Under the pieces are notes generated by a model, which searched no databases, was not told where the DNA came from, and saw only the letters and a program-made list of their open reading frames with translations. The translations under genes were made by a program, and so were the position numbers. DNA of 64,000 bases from Monosporascus cannonballus (taxonomy: Eukaryota; Ascomycota; Sordariomycetes; Xylariales), in contig QJNS01000271.1 of assembly GCA_004154925.1 (NCBI GenBank), positions 38,913 to 102,912 of the forward strand. Direction: 5' to 3'. Positions 24,380-34,578 of this stretch are shown in pieces. Within the stretch, counting starts at the first letter, position 1, and each line of letters opens with the position of its first letter.

Positions 24380-26175
24380 TTTGTACAAACGATATACCGA
24401 TAAATCTTTTAAAACCGATATTATCTTTAATTCGCGAAAATTAACGTCGATCGAAAATTAATTAATTGTCGACCGAATCTTTAACCTAGATATACGAACG
24501 TTTCTTGTCCGGCTTTAATATGTTAAAAATATAGCGAATATATTATTTGGTTAACGCATTACGAGATATACCGGGGTTAAATAGGCGTAGAACTGTGTTA
24601 AACGACAAAAAGAAATTGAAATGCGTTTAAACTAAAAACTCGATTATTAAAAGATATTATACGAAAATATAGAAATACTTCGCAAATAATTTAAGTTTAT
24701 TCGGGTTATAATTGCAAAATTCGGTATTATAAAAAAGAATATTTATACTTTCGACGAAACGAGATTTTTGATAAGGCTTTTTATAATAACGGGCATAATA
24801 ATTATTAATGCTGAAAAACGTACAAGACCTAAATAAGCGTAATAAAAAATAAGAAATAGGTTATATTTATATAGGCTATTAACTCGCAAAATTAGATATT
24901 ACCGTTATTTATTATTTTGGCTGGGAAAAATTATCTTAATTCTTGGTATAAAAAACATTTATTACCGGCCGGTTAGAAAATCGGTTTGAGTGAAAATAAT
25001 TGGATAACCAACGAATTAAGTTTAAAATAGGTCCAATATTTCGATAAATATATTTAAACGCGTAAGAAAAAATCGAAATGTTTTTTTAATTTTAACGGTT
25101 ACGAAAACCATTATTTAATAGAATTCGAAAAGTATTACGCGAATAACGGCATTATTAAGTTTTATATGCTTATTTATTTTTTATCGGTTTTAATCTTTCG
25201 ACATATTTTGCTTTTTTATATTAAAATACGTTTGTTTTATATCGAAGATTTAATACAATATTAAAATATCCATATTACAGAAAACGATTTTTTTCGCCGG
25301 CGTTTATAACGCGTTTAAAGTTGTTATAAGGTCCAAAAATATTAAAGCTGGATTTGCAAAAGTTAAATTTGTTCCATTCGATTTTAATACCGCCTTATCC
25401 GATTTGGAAATTCTTTCAGCTATATTTATACTAACCGCATCGCTGTTAACCTCTGCCGGTTCCGTTTCTTCCCTTTTTACGAAAACGCCTAAAAATGTTC
25501 GTAAAATAATAAGACGGGGACGTTATTTGCAAAAACCAAAAACCAAAAAAATAAAAATAAATATAAAAATAAATATAAATATAAATATAAATATAAATAT
25601 AAATATAAATATAAATATAAATATAAATATAAATATAAATATAAATATAAATCTAAATATAAATCTAAATATAAATATAAATATAAAAATACAAATAAAA
25701 ATAGAAATAAAAATAAAAATAAAAATAAAAAATAAAACTTAAAACATAAAAAATAAAAAGTAAAAAATAAAAAATAAAAAATAAAAAATAAAAAATTCCT
25801 AGGGTATTTCGCTGACAAAAATGGTTAAATCGGTTAAATTATTGACGAAAAATACTTTAATATTATTACATAAAATTTTTTAAAAGAGAAAAATAACTAT
25901 TTACACGAAACGAACTATATCTTTAGCAAACGTCGGAGGATCAAAAATAAACGGCTTTAAGAAGGAGAAATACTTACTATACAAAAAGATAAGTTCTTTT
26001 GGCCGAAAAAGGAGGTAATAGTGAAAAAAATGCAGCTAATAGCGGCTAAAAATAATCGTCGTAAAACGGTTAACACGAAAAAGCGGAAGTATGACATTTG
26101 CGGCAAGCGCGGACATAATGCGCCTATTTGTGAAAAAATTATAAATATATCTAGCGAAAAAAAAGTTAATTAATT
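24380..26175 (+). pseudogene. Fot1-like DDE transposase relic (copy 2)
   Basis: Domains are readable in order despite many stops. Near 24,400-24,600 is the CENP-B-type DNA-binding region (LTSIENQLIVDRI then LNLDIRTFP-like). Near 24,960-25,140 is the DDE core: ENNWITNELSLK, YFDKYI, then NGYENHYLIEFEKYYANNGI, corresponding to the LILDGHGSH...C..HNI segment of pogo transposases. At 25,300-25,520 is the C-terminal FYNAFKVVIRSKNIKAGF, the FVPFDFNTALSDL segment and KTPKNVRKI. Near 26,090-26,140 is a CCHC knuckle read YDICGKRGHNAPICE, with the first Cys replaced by Tyr. The last two parts are separated by a simple-repeat expansion. This is a family-level identification; the gene is dead. Confidence 0.8.
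25545..25797. repeat. (ATAAAT)n / (AAATAAAA)n microsatellite inside the transposase
   Basis: About 180 bp of ATAAATATAAAT units grade into about 60 bp of AAATAAAA units. On the plus strand it keeps the frame open as alternating Asn-Ile, and on the minus strand as Tyr-Leu, which explains two long but meaningless open frames. It replaces the short lysine-rich linker seen in copy 1 and so probably expanded from AAA/AAT codons there. Confidence 0.95.
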
Positions 26176-26281
26176 TGCGTTATTTTGATGTGTTGTGGTT
26201 AATTAATTTGAATTTGTTATCGAGAGGTGCCAAAAACGATTCGATAAGCTTGTCTATTCGGTGAGTCTGTCCGAGACGTTA

Positions 26282-28511
26282 GAATATACTATTATCTCGA
26301 GATCTATTAGAATCAATCTTGAAAAACCCTTACATTTATGAAATATTAAACCATAATTATAATTAAAAAAAGTACGGAGTTTTTGGATTCGTTAACTATT
26401 ATAAAACATTTATATACAAACTTACTTTAATTATAAAAATGCGGTATTAATCTTATTTAAAAGAAAAAAATTAAATAGACTTTATAAAAGGAAAAAATAC
26501 ATTAAAAGATTAAAAACAGAATTCTTAATACATTAATCCTTATAGTATACGATTTCTATATTTCGTTAAACTAAAAGCTAATATTTCAGATTATACGTTA
26601 AACATCCTAATTAAATAGCGAAATAATTAAGATAAATTATAGTTTATCGCATTTTGAATAAGAAACTTGCAATTATTATTATATTCTTTTACTAATTGAA
26701 ATATTTTCTTAAGCACATTGTTTATTGAATTAAGATTTATACAAATGATTAAAATTTTATTTATATTATTTGAAGTGAAATAATTAATAAAACAATAATT
26801 ATAATATATATAGACAAATCACAAGTTTCGATTTTCTTATTTCTTATAAAAAAGATTCGAAAAATATAGAGCCGATACTTTAAATAAACAGCTAAATTTC
26901 GAAACAAAACAATTAAAACTAATTACAAACTTTGAATTTTATAAGAACAAAAGATTTATACGTAGGTTAAATTATAATCGTAGGGGTTATGTTATACGAT
27001 ATATATCAAGATATTAAAAACAACAATTTAATAAAAAATTTTAAAAGCAAAGTAAATAGATAAATATTTGTAAAGTAAACGTTAAACAAACTGAATATCT
27101 AATTATCAGCTGTTGTTATGAGATCAGAGTAGCAAGGTAACCAATCTAATTTATTGAGAACAGTTTAAAACCTGACTTTTCTCTTCATTTTTAGGAAGAA
27201 ATCACTTATACATATAGCTCACTCTCGCATCGAGCTCGTAAAGGTGACGTAGCTCTAACGCGTATATCTCTTAGCACCTTATACTTATATATATAAACAT
27301 TAATTATATACATATATATAACTCTATATAATTGTAAAACGACTTTAACGTTTTTATTATTTTTTAATATAAAAATAATAATTTAAAAATACGATAATGG
27401 TGTAATTTTTAAAATAAGATTAAAATATAACGATATAAATCTTATAAAAAACTATAAAACTTAATAACAATAGCTTTATTATTGAGCTTGTTATTCGAAC
27501 AATTAGCGACGAATATATATTACGATAATAGTTTCTTAACTGTTCATATATTTACAAAACCTTCTTATTTTTTACTTTATAAAATATTATAAATATCAAA
27601 TAAATAATATATATATATTTTTAAAAACACTGTTAACGTGTATGGATATTACAGAACATTACTTTCAAAAAAATTATATTTATTTAAACTTTTTAGTAAA
27701 ACCTTATTACACGTATCGGTTTAAATTATAAGTTATTTAGTATAATTAAACTCTAAACAAACGGATAAACGAAACGATTAAACAAAATATTAAATTTTAT
27801 TTACAACATTATATTAATTATACGTAACACGATTAAGCTGAAAAATTATCTATTATTTAATTAACGTATAATGATAGTTATTACGAAAATATCTAAAAGA
27901 TTCTAGTAAATACAAATTTAGATTTTATATCGAAAATGTATAGAGAAATATATAGAAACCTTGTAACGTTAAAATAATATTTCTGTTAAATTAATTTAAA
28001 TGCTTCTATTAAGAAATTAAAATTAAAGTTTGTACCTAACTTCATAAGTAATTATCATAACTAAAAAGCTAGAAAATATAATTTTCAAGGAAAAGAAAAA
28101 TAATTTATAATTTTTCAAAAACTGTTTAAATAAAACGACGCAGTAAAAAGTTTTATTTTAAATATATCGGTCTATAAAAATCTGTAAGAAAATCTCAGAA
28201 AATAATTGCCGGTTAGAACTTTTATTAAAAGTTAAATTTTATTCAGTTTTCTACATTTTTTATTTAAGTTAATAGCAGATATCATTAAGATTATTATGAA
28301 ATATATGCATAGAGGAAGATTAAAGCATATAGATATATTCGTTATATAACTTAAACAATATCAGCTTGTAATATAACTTCGTTGTTAAAAATGCTCATAG
28401 TATTACAAGAAGTAATTAAGTTATTGCATCGTTTAGATTTGGACGATATTTTTACTAATATGAACCCGTACGATTAAGATTTAGTAGTTGGTTAAACTCC
28501 TAGCCGTTATG
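26282..28511 (+). mobile_element. F: 3' part of a family B gypsy element
   Basis: It aligns with element B across B's C insertion: TTTTTGGATTCG at about 26,380 corresponds to B 49,960, and the following bases to B 57,258 onward. This gives the uninterrupted empty site for C. RNase H (LKANISDYTLNI-like, near 26,560-26,610) and the integrase C-terminus (ATCGGTCTATA near 28,170, matching B near 58,870) are readable. The chromodomain and antisense region and much of U3 are deleted. The 3' LTR is reduced to about 28,330-28,511, with GAACCCGTACGATTAAGATT and an end near CCTAGCCGTTATG. Confidence 0.7.
27105..27290. other. Low-RIP island of unknown nature inside element F
   Basis: The sequence around TGTTATGAGATCAGAGTAGC and further to CTCACTCTCGCATCGAGCTC and CTCTTAGCACCTTATAC has many CA and TG dinucleotides and higher GC than its surroundings. 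It starts with TGTTA, like the LTRs here. I could not define a right end or target duplication. It may be a short insertion or solo LTR fragment below the size that triggers RIP. Confidence 0.4.
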
Positions 28512-29035
28512 CGGCATAGCAGGCGCAGCTATAATGTTTAAAATAAAAGTACTAATTATAATACAGCAAATTCACGTATTTTAATTCAAAGTAGAACGTA
28601 TAGCTTAAATTAATGTTAGCCTTATATGAAAAAAAATGTTTTATATTAAAAAATACTTTACAATATATTTAGCTTTAAAAGAAGTACAAGTGGTTTTTTG
28701 AACTGTTTCTTAAATTAATAAACGTATAATATAGCGCAAAATATAGCGGGACTATTTAATAAAAACAGTAAAAAAGATAGTTATAAAATAATTCTTCTTT
28801 TCACTAATTTCAAACAACGCAATTTACTATAACTTTCAAATTGAAAATATTATTGTATTTTATATCTATAATAGTCTGTTTTTTTAAAGAAAAGCTCTTA
28901 ATGCGCAGCATTGTAAATATATCATTAAAAATTGCTAAAAAGGTTTCGGTTAAAGAGTTAAGTAATGAAGATTAAATATTTAAGTATACGGATTGATATT
29001 TTCTTCTTTTCCTATGTTCGATATAAGCTGATCTT
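28512..29035. other. RIP-mutated spacer between two elements, nothing recognised
   Basis: It separates the truncated 3' LTR of F (plus) from the LTR of A3 (minus). The start GCGGCATAGCAGGCGCAGC is relatively GC-rich. No frame, repeat or RNA was recognised. Confidence 0.6.
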
Positions 29036-29426
29036 TGTGACGGCTAGGAATTTAACCAACTATTAAATCTAAGTCGTACGGGTTTATATTAGCAGGAGTA
29101 TCGTAGAATTTTGAGCAATAAATATAGGAATTGGTTACGTTTTCTAATATTAAAATTATTTTAAATAACGAAATAATACTATAAACTGTTATTATTTACA
29201 TTGTAGAAAATATAAGCGCATAAACTTAATTTGTAGCTCAAAATATTTAACATATTTAATTTTTAAGCTTTTTTAATTGTTAAATCTTTTTGGTATAATT
29301 TAACAAATTTAAGCTACGAACACTTTTAAAAGCCTTAAGTTTATTACGTAATTAATTTTTTTATTGGATTTAGTTTCTTTTTACATTAACCGTCCGTAGG
29401 CTCGTTAAGCTAATTAGGTTATAATA
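29036..29426 (-). repeat. A3 3' LTR
   Basis: On the plus strand it begins TGTGACGGCTAGGAATTTAA and ends CTAATTAGGTTATAATA. This corresponds to GGGTCATAACA in the much less mutated partner LTR at 63,343-63,735, including the CCGTCCGTAGGCTCGTTAAG segment. The partner comparison shows many C-to-T and G-to-A differences. Confidence 0.75.
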
Positions 29427-29559
29427 GGATTTCTTTTTTTAAAAAAACCTTTATTTCGAAAATCTTTAATAAACTTATTCCATTTTTTATTTCTCATATT
29501 AAGTCTTAATAAAAGAATTTGTTCACGTAAATATATTAATGCTTTTATTGCTAAAATAA

Positions 29560-29940
29560 AAGGTTTATTCTGGTTTTTATATATCTCCTTATTTTCCTTA
29601 TAAATATAAGAGAAAATATACGGATTTTCGAGATTTTAAAAAATGGAATATGCGTAATATGTTAGTTACAGTATTTCTTACGATATTTTTAGCCTGTTCG
29701 AAATTAAATATAAAAATCTTTTTAATAAAAAGAATTACGTAAAACGTAAAAAGGAATAGATTCGAAAAACGTCACGTATTATTAGTAATAAGGTAAGTTT
29801 TTTGAAGATAACGGCGAAGTTTTCGTTATCGAAATATGGAAATACTTTGTTGTAACATTAACAGTGCTAAAATAGTAAAAGAATTCGAATATCGTAAATA
29901 AAAACAAAAATAATAAACGACCGAAATAATTACGTTGTAC
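29560..29940 (+). pseudogene. Antisense ORF relic of A3
   Basis: It lies between the 3' LTR and the chromodomain, opposite to the polyprotein. The plus strand keeps an Arg/Lys-rich helical segment (around AACGTAAAAAGG, read VKRNRFEKRHVLL) in the same position as the RLKRKKVFTKKRFLELQ segment of A2. The cysteine part is too damaged to judge. Confidence 0.4.
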
Positions 29941-30826
29941 CGGCTGCGGCTTTTTCCGACTGAGCTAGTTTTTATATTATTAATTTGTTATTTATTAACT
30001 TAAATGTTTCGTAAAACGTTTTCGACGTTATTAATAAAGGTTTCTTAATAAGCGTTAGGTATATATAAGATTTTTTACAGGTTTTCAATTATTTTCGAAA
30101 TTCGGATGCTTTGTTTATTTAATTAAGTACTAGGTAAGTCCGTTTTTCTTTTTTTAAGTCAAAGATTTTCTTTACTTTATATACGGTTTTATCTTTTATT
30201 TCCATTTTATTTTATTTCGTATATATTTTAAGAATACCCGTTATTATTTTAAATAAAGAAATATAGAAACGGAATAAAGTTTAATTTTTAATCAAAATTC
30301 TACTTAATCATTTTTGGAAATTTTTAAATAATTATATAAAAATTAGTATATTTGAAATCGAACTTTCTTGCTAGCTATCTTTTTGTAAATATGTTTATGA
30401 CAACATAAATTATTTTTCTTCTTTGAAATATTAATTCTTTTCACTTTGTCTGGTTATAATATCGGCGTATTTAATTATATACGAATTTTAATTTTGATTT
30501 TATTTCAACGTTATCAAATTTGTTATATTCCGGTTTATAAATATTAAATATTAAATAAAATTTTCAATTTATTAAAATTATTATACCATGTTTATAATGA
30601 TTAATATTATATATTAATTGGATAATAAGTAATTTTAAACTTAATTATTGTATTTATATTTAATATAATATTATAAATATATTTTTAAGATTAAATTTAA
30701 CTATTCTCTTTATTTACTGATTTAAGTTTTTAATATATTAAATGATTTATAATTTTAATCGATATATATTAAAAGGCTTCATGAAAATATTAAAATAAGT
30801 ATGCTTTTTTTATTAAAAAACTTTTT

Positions 30827-31195
30827 TCTAACGGCTAAAAGGTTTAGCCAACTATTAAACCTTAGTCGTACGGGTTTAGGTTACCAGAAATATTGTGGAA
30901 AACTAAGCAATAAATACAGTAACGTATTACATTTTGTAATATTAAAAGTATTTTAGGTAACGAATTATTATTAAAAACTAAAATTATATAAATTATAAAA
31001 ATAATAAATATATATTTTTTAGTTTTTTCATTACTGCTTATTTTTGCTTAGTAAAGTTTATTAAATGGTTATTTAGCGCTGCTTAACAGTATTTAGTTAA
31101 AACCTGCTAAGTATTAATTACGTAACTTGAACTAGCGTAGTTTCGTGGCCTTGGCCCGACCGTTTCCATAGGCCCAATCTCTTTGAGTCGTAAAA
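30827..31195 (-). repeat. A2 3' LTR
   Basis: On the plus strand it begins TCTAACGGCTAAAAGG and ends TTTGAGTCGTAAAA. It shares the block TTTAGCGCTGCTTAACAG and the GCCTTGGCCCGACCGTTTCC segment with the partner LTR ending at 44,760. Confidence 0.8.
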
Positions 31196-31289
31196 CGATT
31201 TCTTTTTTTCTAAGTCTTACCCTTAAGATTTCTTTTTCCTTTTTGTTTCTAGTAAATTCTTTTTTTCAAAATATTAGCCCGTATTATTA

Positions 31290-31700
31290 AAAATCGTCGT
31301 TAAGTTTTTTCGCTTACTGCGCGATATCAAAACCTGCTTTTTATCTTCGATAATTTTAGTTTTGAAATTATGCCATAGTTTTTGTACTTTTTAAAAGGCT
31401 GGAAATACGAAATAATAAAAAATGTGTTTAAATATAAGGTATACATTAAACGTAATTATTTTAATAATAGTAATAATATTTTGTTATTTTTCTTAAAAAA
31501 TATTAGTGCCGAAAATTAACGTTTAAAACGTAAAAAGGTATTTACGAAAAAACGTTTTTTGGAATTGCAAAACGCTATTAATAAAAAATAAACGAGGTTA
31601 TCGTACGATTAATTCGTTTTCGGAAATAAAAAAAAACCTTTTTTCGTTCGAAAGGGGTTAAAATAATGCAATAAGAATTGTAATAGCTAAAGGAGTTAAA
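31290..31700 (+). pseudogene. Antisense ORF relic of A2 (zinc-cluster-like spacing and coiled coil)
   Basis: This frame runs opposite to gag-pol, between the 3' LTR and the chromodomain. After FEIMP it shows stop-x2-Tyr-x6-Tyr-x8-Tyr-x2-Tyr, the same spacing as C-x2-Y-x6-C-x8-Y-x2-Y in element C. Cys-to-Tyr (TGT/TGC to TAT/TAC) is what RIP does on this strand. It continues into a helical charged region, ISAEN, RLKRKKVFTKKRFLELQNAI, then a KKPFFVRKGLK segment. The likely ancestral protein had a Cys6 cluster plus a coiled coil; its function is unknown. Confidence 0.55.
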
Positions 31701-31789
31701 AGAATAAAAATATTAAAAATAAATTAATGCCGAAACCTTTTTCGCCGCCTTAGCCTTTTCTCTTAAATTACCTGGTATCGATTGGCTAT

Positions 31790-34428
31790 TAGAAAACGTT
31801 AATTAGGACGCAATTATTTTCGATAATTCTGCCGTTATTGGTAAAAGTTTTTTAATAGGCGCTAGGCGTTAATAAGATTTTTAGCAGGTTTTCAAATGTT
31901 TTCAGAATCCGGATGCTTTTTTTATTTGATTAAATACTAAATAAGTCGGTTTTGTTTTCTTATATTAAAAACTTTCTTTACTTTATATATTTATTTTTTT
32001 TATTTTTTCGTTATTTTGTACTATATATATTATAATTGTATTTGTTGTTAATTAAATAAAAAAAACGTAAAAAAGTATAAAAAGTTTGAGTTTTAGTAAA
32101 AGTTCTAATTACTAATTATTTTCTGAAACTTTCTTGGCAGTTGTGTATAGGCCGATATATTTAAAATCGAATATTTTATTGGGTCGTTTTGTTTAAATAT
32201 TTTTGATGCCGAGAAAAATTATTTCCTCTTTTTCAAAAGTTAGTTTTTTTAACATATTTTGGTTGTAATATTTATTTATTTGATTTCGTACGAACTTTAA
32301 TTTTGTTTTTATTTTTTGATCTAATTATTATAACTGTTCCGATATAAGGATTTTTGAATATTAATTGAACCGTTATCGCGTAATCCTTTGTAGATATTTG
32401 AAATAAAACTAAAATTTAGGTTCGTAAATATTATTTTGATATTTTTATAGTAATTAGTATTATAGGTTAGCTAAGTAATAGGTAACTTTTAACCTAGCTA
32501 TTTTGTTTATAATTAATATAATATCGTAAGTAAATTTTCAAATTTTAGTTCCTTCGTTTTATTTATTTATTTATTTAAGTTTTAAATAGGCTGAATAATT
32601 TGTAATTTAGGCCGGTTTGTGCTATAGGGCCTTCTTAAAATTTAAATGCAAATATTAATTCTTTATTTAAAATAATTTCCATTAATAATCCGTATATATT
32701 AAAAATATATTTAAAGAAAATATATGTTATCGGTTCCACGTTTGTACTTTCGTAATATAGTAAAAAATAAGAAAATTTCGTAAATCGTTTAACGATTACG
32801 AAAATATTATCGTAATATATTTTTGTAACTAAGTTTTTGATACAAAAAATTTGGTAATAAAGTTAAATGTATTTAAATATTATAATTATTTTATAATTGA
32901 TAGTAGCTGTAATTTTCCGTATAATATGTGTCGTCGAGTTTTTGTTCTGGCGCAAATATTGTATTGCCGTATAATCTTTTATATCGTTAATTTTATTTTA
33001 AGAAAAAAATAAGTACGTTAAAGCCGTTTTAAGGTTTTGTAAATCTCTGGATATTTATATAACTGATGTTCGTATATATTTCGTATTACATCCCTTTGGT
33101 ATTTTTTTAAAATTTATATTTTGTCCGTTTTTTAGTTTTTTAAATAACTGCTATTATATTATTAGGTTTTTTAATATATATCAAAGGGTACTGCTCGAAT
33201 TGTTGCAATCTATTGCAAGCGTAAATATCTTTTTACAGTGGTATCGAAAATTGTATAGTTATTTTTGACCAATTTCTTTTCGAGGTTTGGTCGTTTACTT
33301 AAGGTATTTTGTTATTTTTTAATTTTTTCTTATGGATAATAAAGAAATCGAAATTTGCCAATTTTTTCGCGTAACGAAATTGTTATCCTATAAGTTTCCT
33401 AATCGTAATAAACCGAGTAAAATGTTGATAATCCGTATAAATCTTAAATTGGTATAAGTTTCTTTTCAAAAAATGCCTAAATTTTCGGAATGCCATAATA
33501 ATAGTTATAAACATTTTATTTGAAATACCGTATTTAAATTCGGTTTTTTTAACTTATATATAAAAACGTAATAAGGTATAATTTGTCTTAATTATTTTAT
33601 TATTTTATTATTACGCTTAATGCGTAATTCAAAATATCGGTTTTTAATTTAACGAAACGATTTAGATTATATATAATTAATATTAATTCGTTAATAATTA
33701 TATCCTTAATATTTTAAAATGCTTTTTCCGTATTTAGCGTCTATTTGAACTTTCTTTTTCGTAAGGTTCGTTAAGAGTATAGTTATTTTATTAAAGTTTT
33801 AAATTAACTTTTTGTAATAGTTGGCGTATTTTAAAAAAATTCCTATATTTCCTTAACCGTCGTTAATATTTGCCATTTTTAGATTATAGCGATCTTTTTA
33901 GGGTTTATTCTAATATATCTTAAGATAATAATATATCCTAAATATTTTATTTCCTATATATGGAATTAACTTTTTTCGGCATTAATAAATAATTTGGCGT
34001 TTTTTAAAGCTTAAAGAATTTTATGAACGTATTTTGCATATTTCTTTTCCGTTTTTGAAAAGATAAAAATGTCGTCGAGTTATCAAACGACGAAAATGTC
34101 GAGATATTCTCGTAACACACAATTTATTATCCGTTAGAAAATTGCTAGTACGTTCGTAAATCCCATTAATATAACTAAGTAATTAAATAATCCGTATTTT
34201 GTTCTGAAAATTATTTTTATTCGTATTTTTTCTTAATTCTAATAAGGTTATATTTATTTTTAAGATTAAATACTGTAAACTATTTGGTTTTGTAAAGTCG
34301 GTTTTTTATTTTTATAATCAGAGATAATAGCATTGAATTTTTGATAATGATGTTGTTTAATTATCAATAATTAACTATAAGTCGAAATTTTCCGTTTTTT
34401 GATACGAAAAATATAAGGTATTCTGCTG
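31790..34428 (-). pseudogene. A2 pol relic, 3' part (chromodomain, integrase, RNase H, RT end)
   Basis: From the right: the RT segment near 34,040-34,160 reads GFTNVLAIF, a stop, then INCVLREYLDIFVV and LDDIFIFSKTEK, with the LDD of the catalytic box intact (the Tyr is replaced by a stop). RNase H lies near 33,590-33,790, integrase in 32,000-33,300 and the chromodomain near 31,790-31,960. The reading frame is interrupted by RIP stops and, at 34,429, by element D. The rest of RT resumes at 41,564. Confidence 0.75.
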
Positions 34429-34578
34429 CGTTACAACACTAGCAAAGCGGCTTATTTAAGCCGCCGTTTCGATATATATATGCAAGCGCTGCGCGCTTGC
34501 TAAATAGCTCTCTTTTTTCTTCCTCGTACAACAACAAAATATCTTCCAGAAATGTAAAAAACGTATAGCGTCGTAACA
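34429..34578 (+). repeat. D 5' LTR with two strong hairpins
   Basis: It contains GCGGCTTA/TAAGCCGC (34,447-34,464) and GCAAGCGC/GCGCTTGC (34,482-34,500), both perfect inverted repeats. It ends GTCGTAACA, against GCCGTGACA in the partner. The GC-rich hairpins were largely spared because they contain few CpA sites. Confidence 0.85.

Larger units (their letters stand above)
24186..26279 (+). mobile_element. Fot1/pogo-type DNA transposon, RIP-degraded (copy 2)
   Basis: The element is flanked by TA on both sides. The right terminal repeat (complement ACGTCTCGGACAGACTCACC, then GACAAGCTTATCG) matches copy 1. The left repeat (CCGTATCAGACAAGCTCAC) lacks about 17 bp of the repeat interior before GGATGGTTTTTGAGACCTC. 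It is inserted in the RT/RNase H region of gypsy element F, whose sequence resumes on the other side. It is 2,094 bp, longer than copy 1 mainly because of a microsatellite. Confidence 0.85.

Noticed and set aside
25404..25818. Long open frames on both strands with Asn-Ile or Tyr-Leu repeats
   Set aside because: They are produced by the (ATAAAT)n microsatellite. The plus-strand one begins with true transposase residues but the rest is repeat translation.
28440..29110. A single inverted-repeat DNA transposon between the opposed TCGTACGG blocks at about 28,470 and 29,080
   Set aside because: The two arms are LTR ends of different gypsy elements in opposite orientation (F plus, A3 minus), each continuous with its own element.
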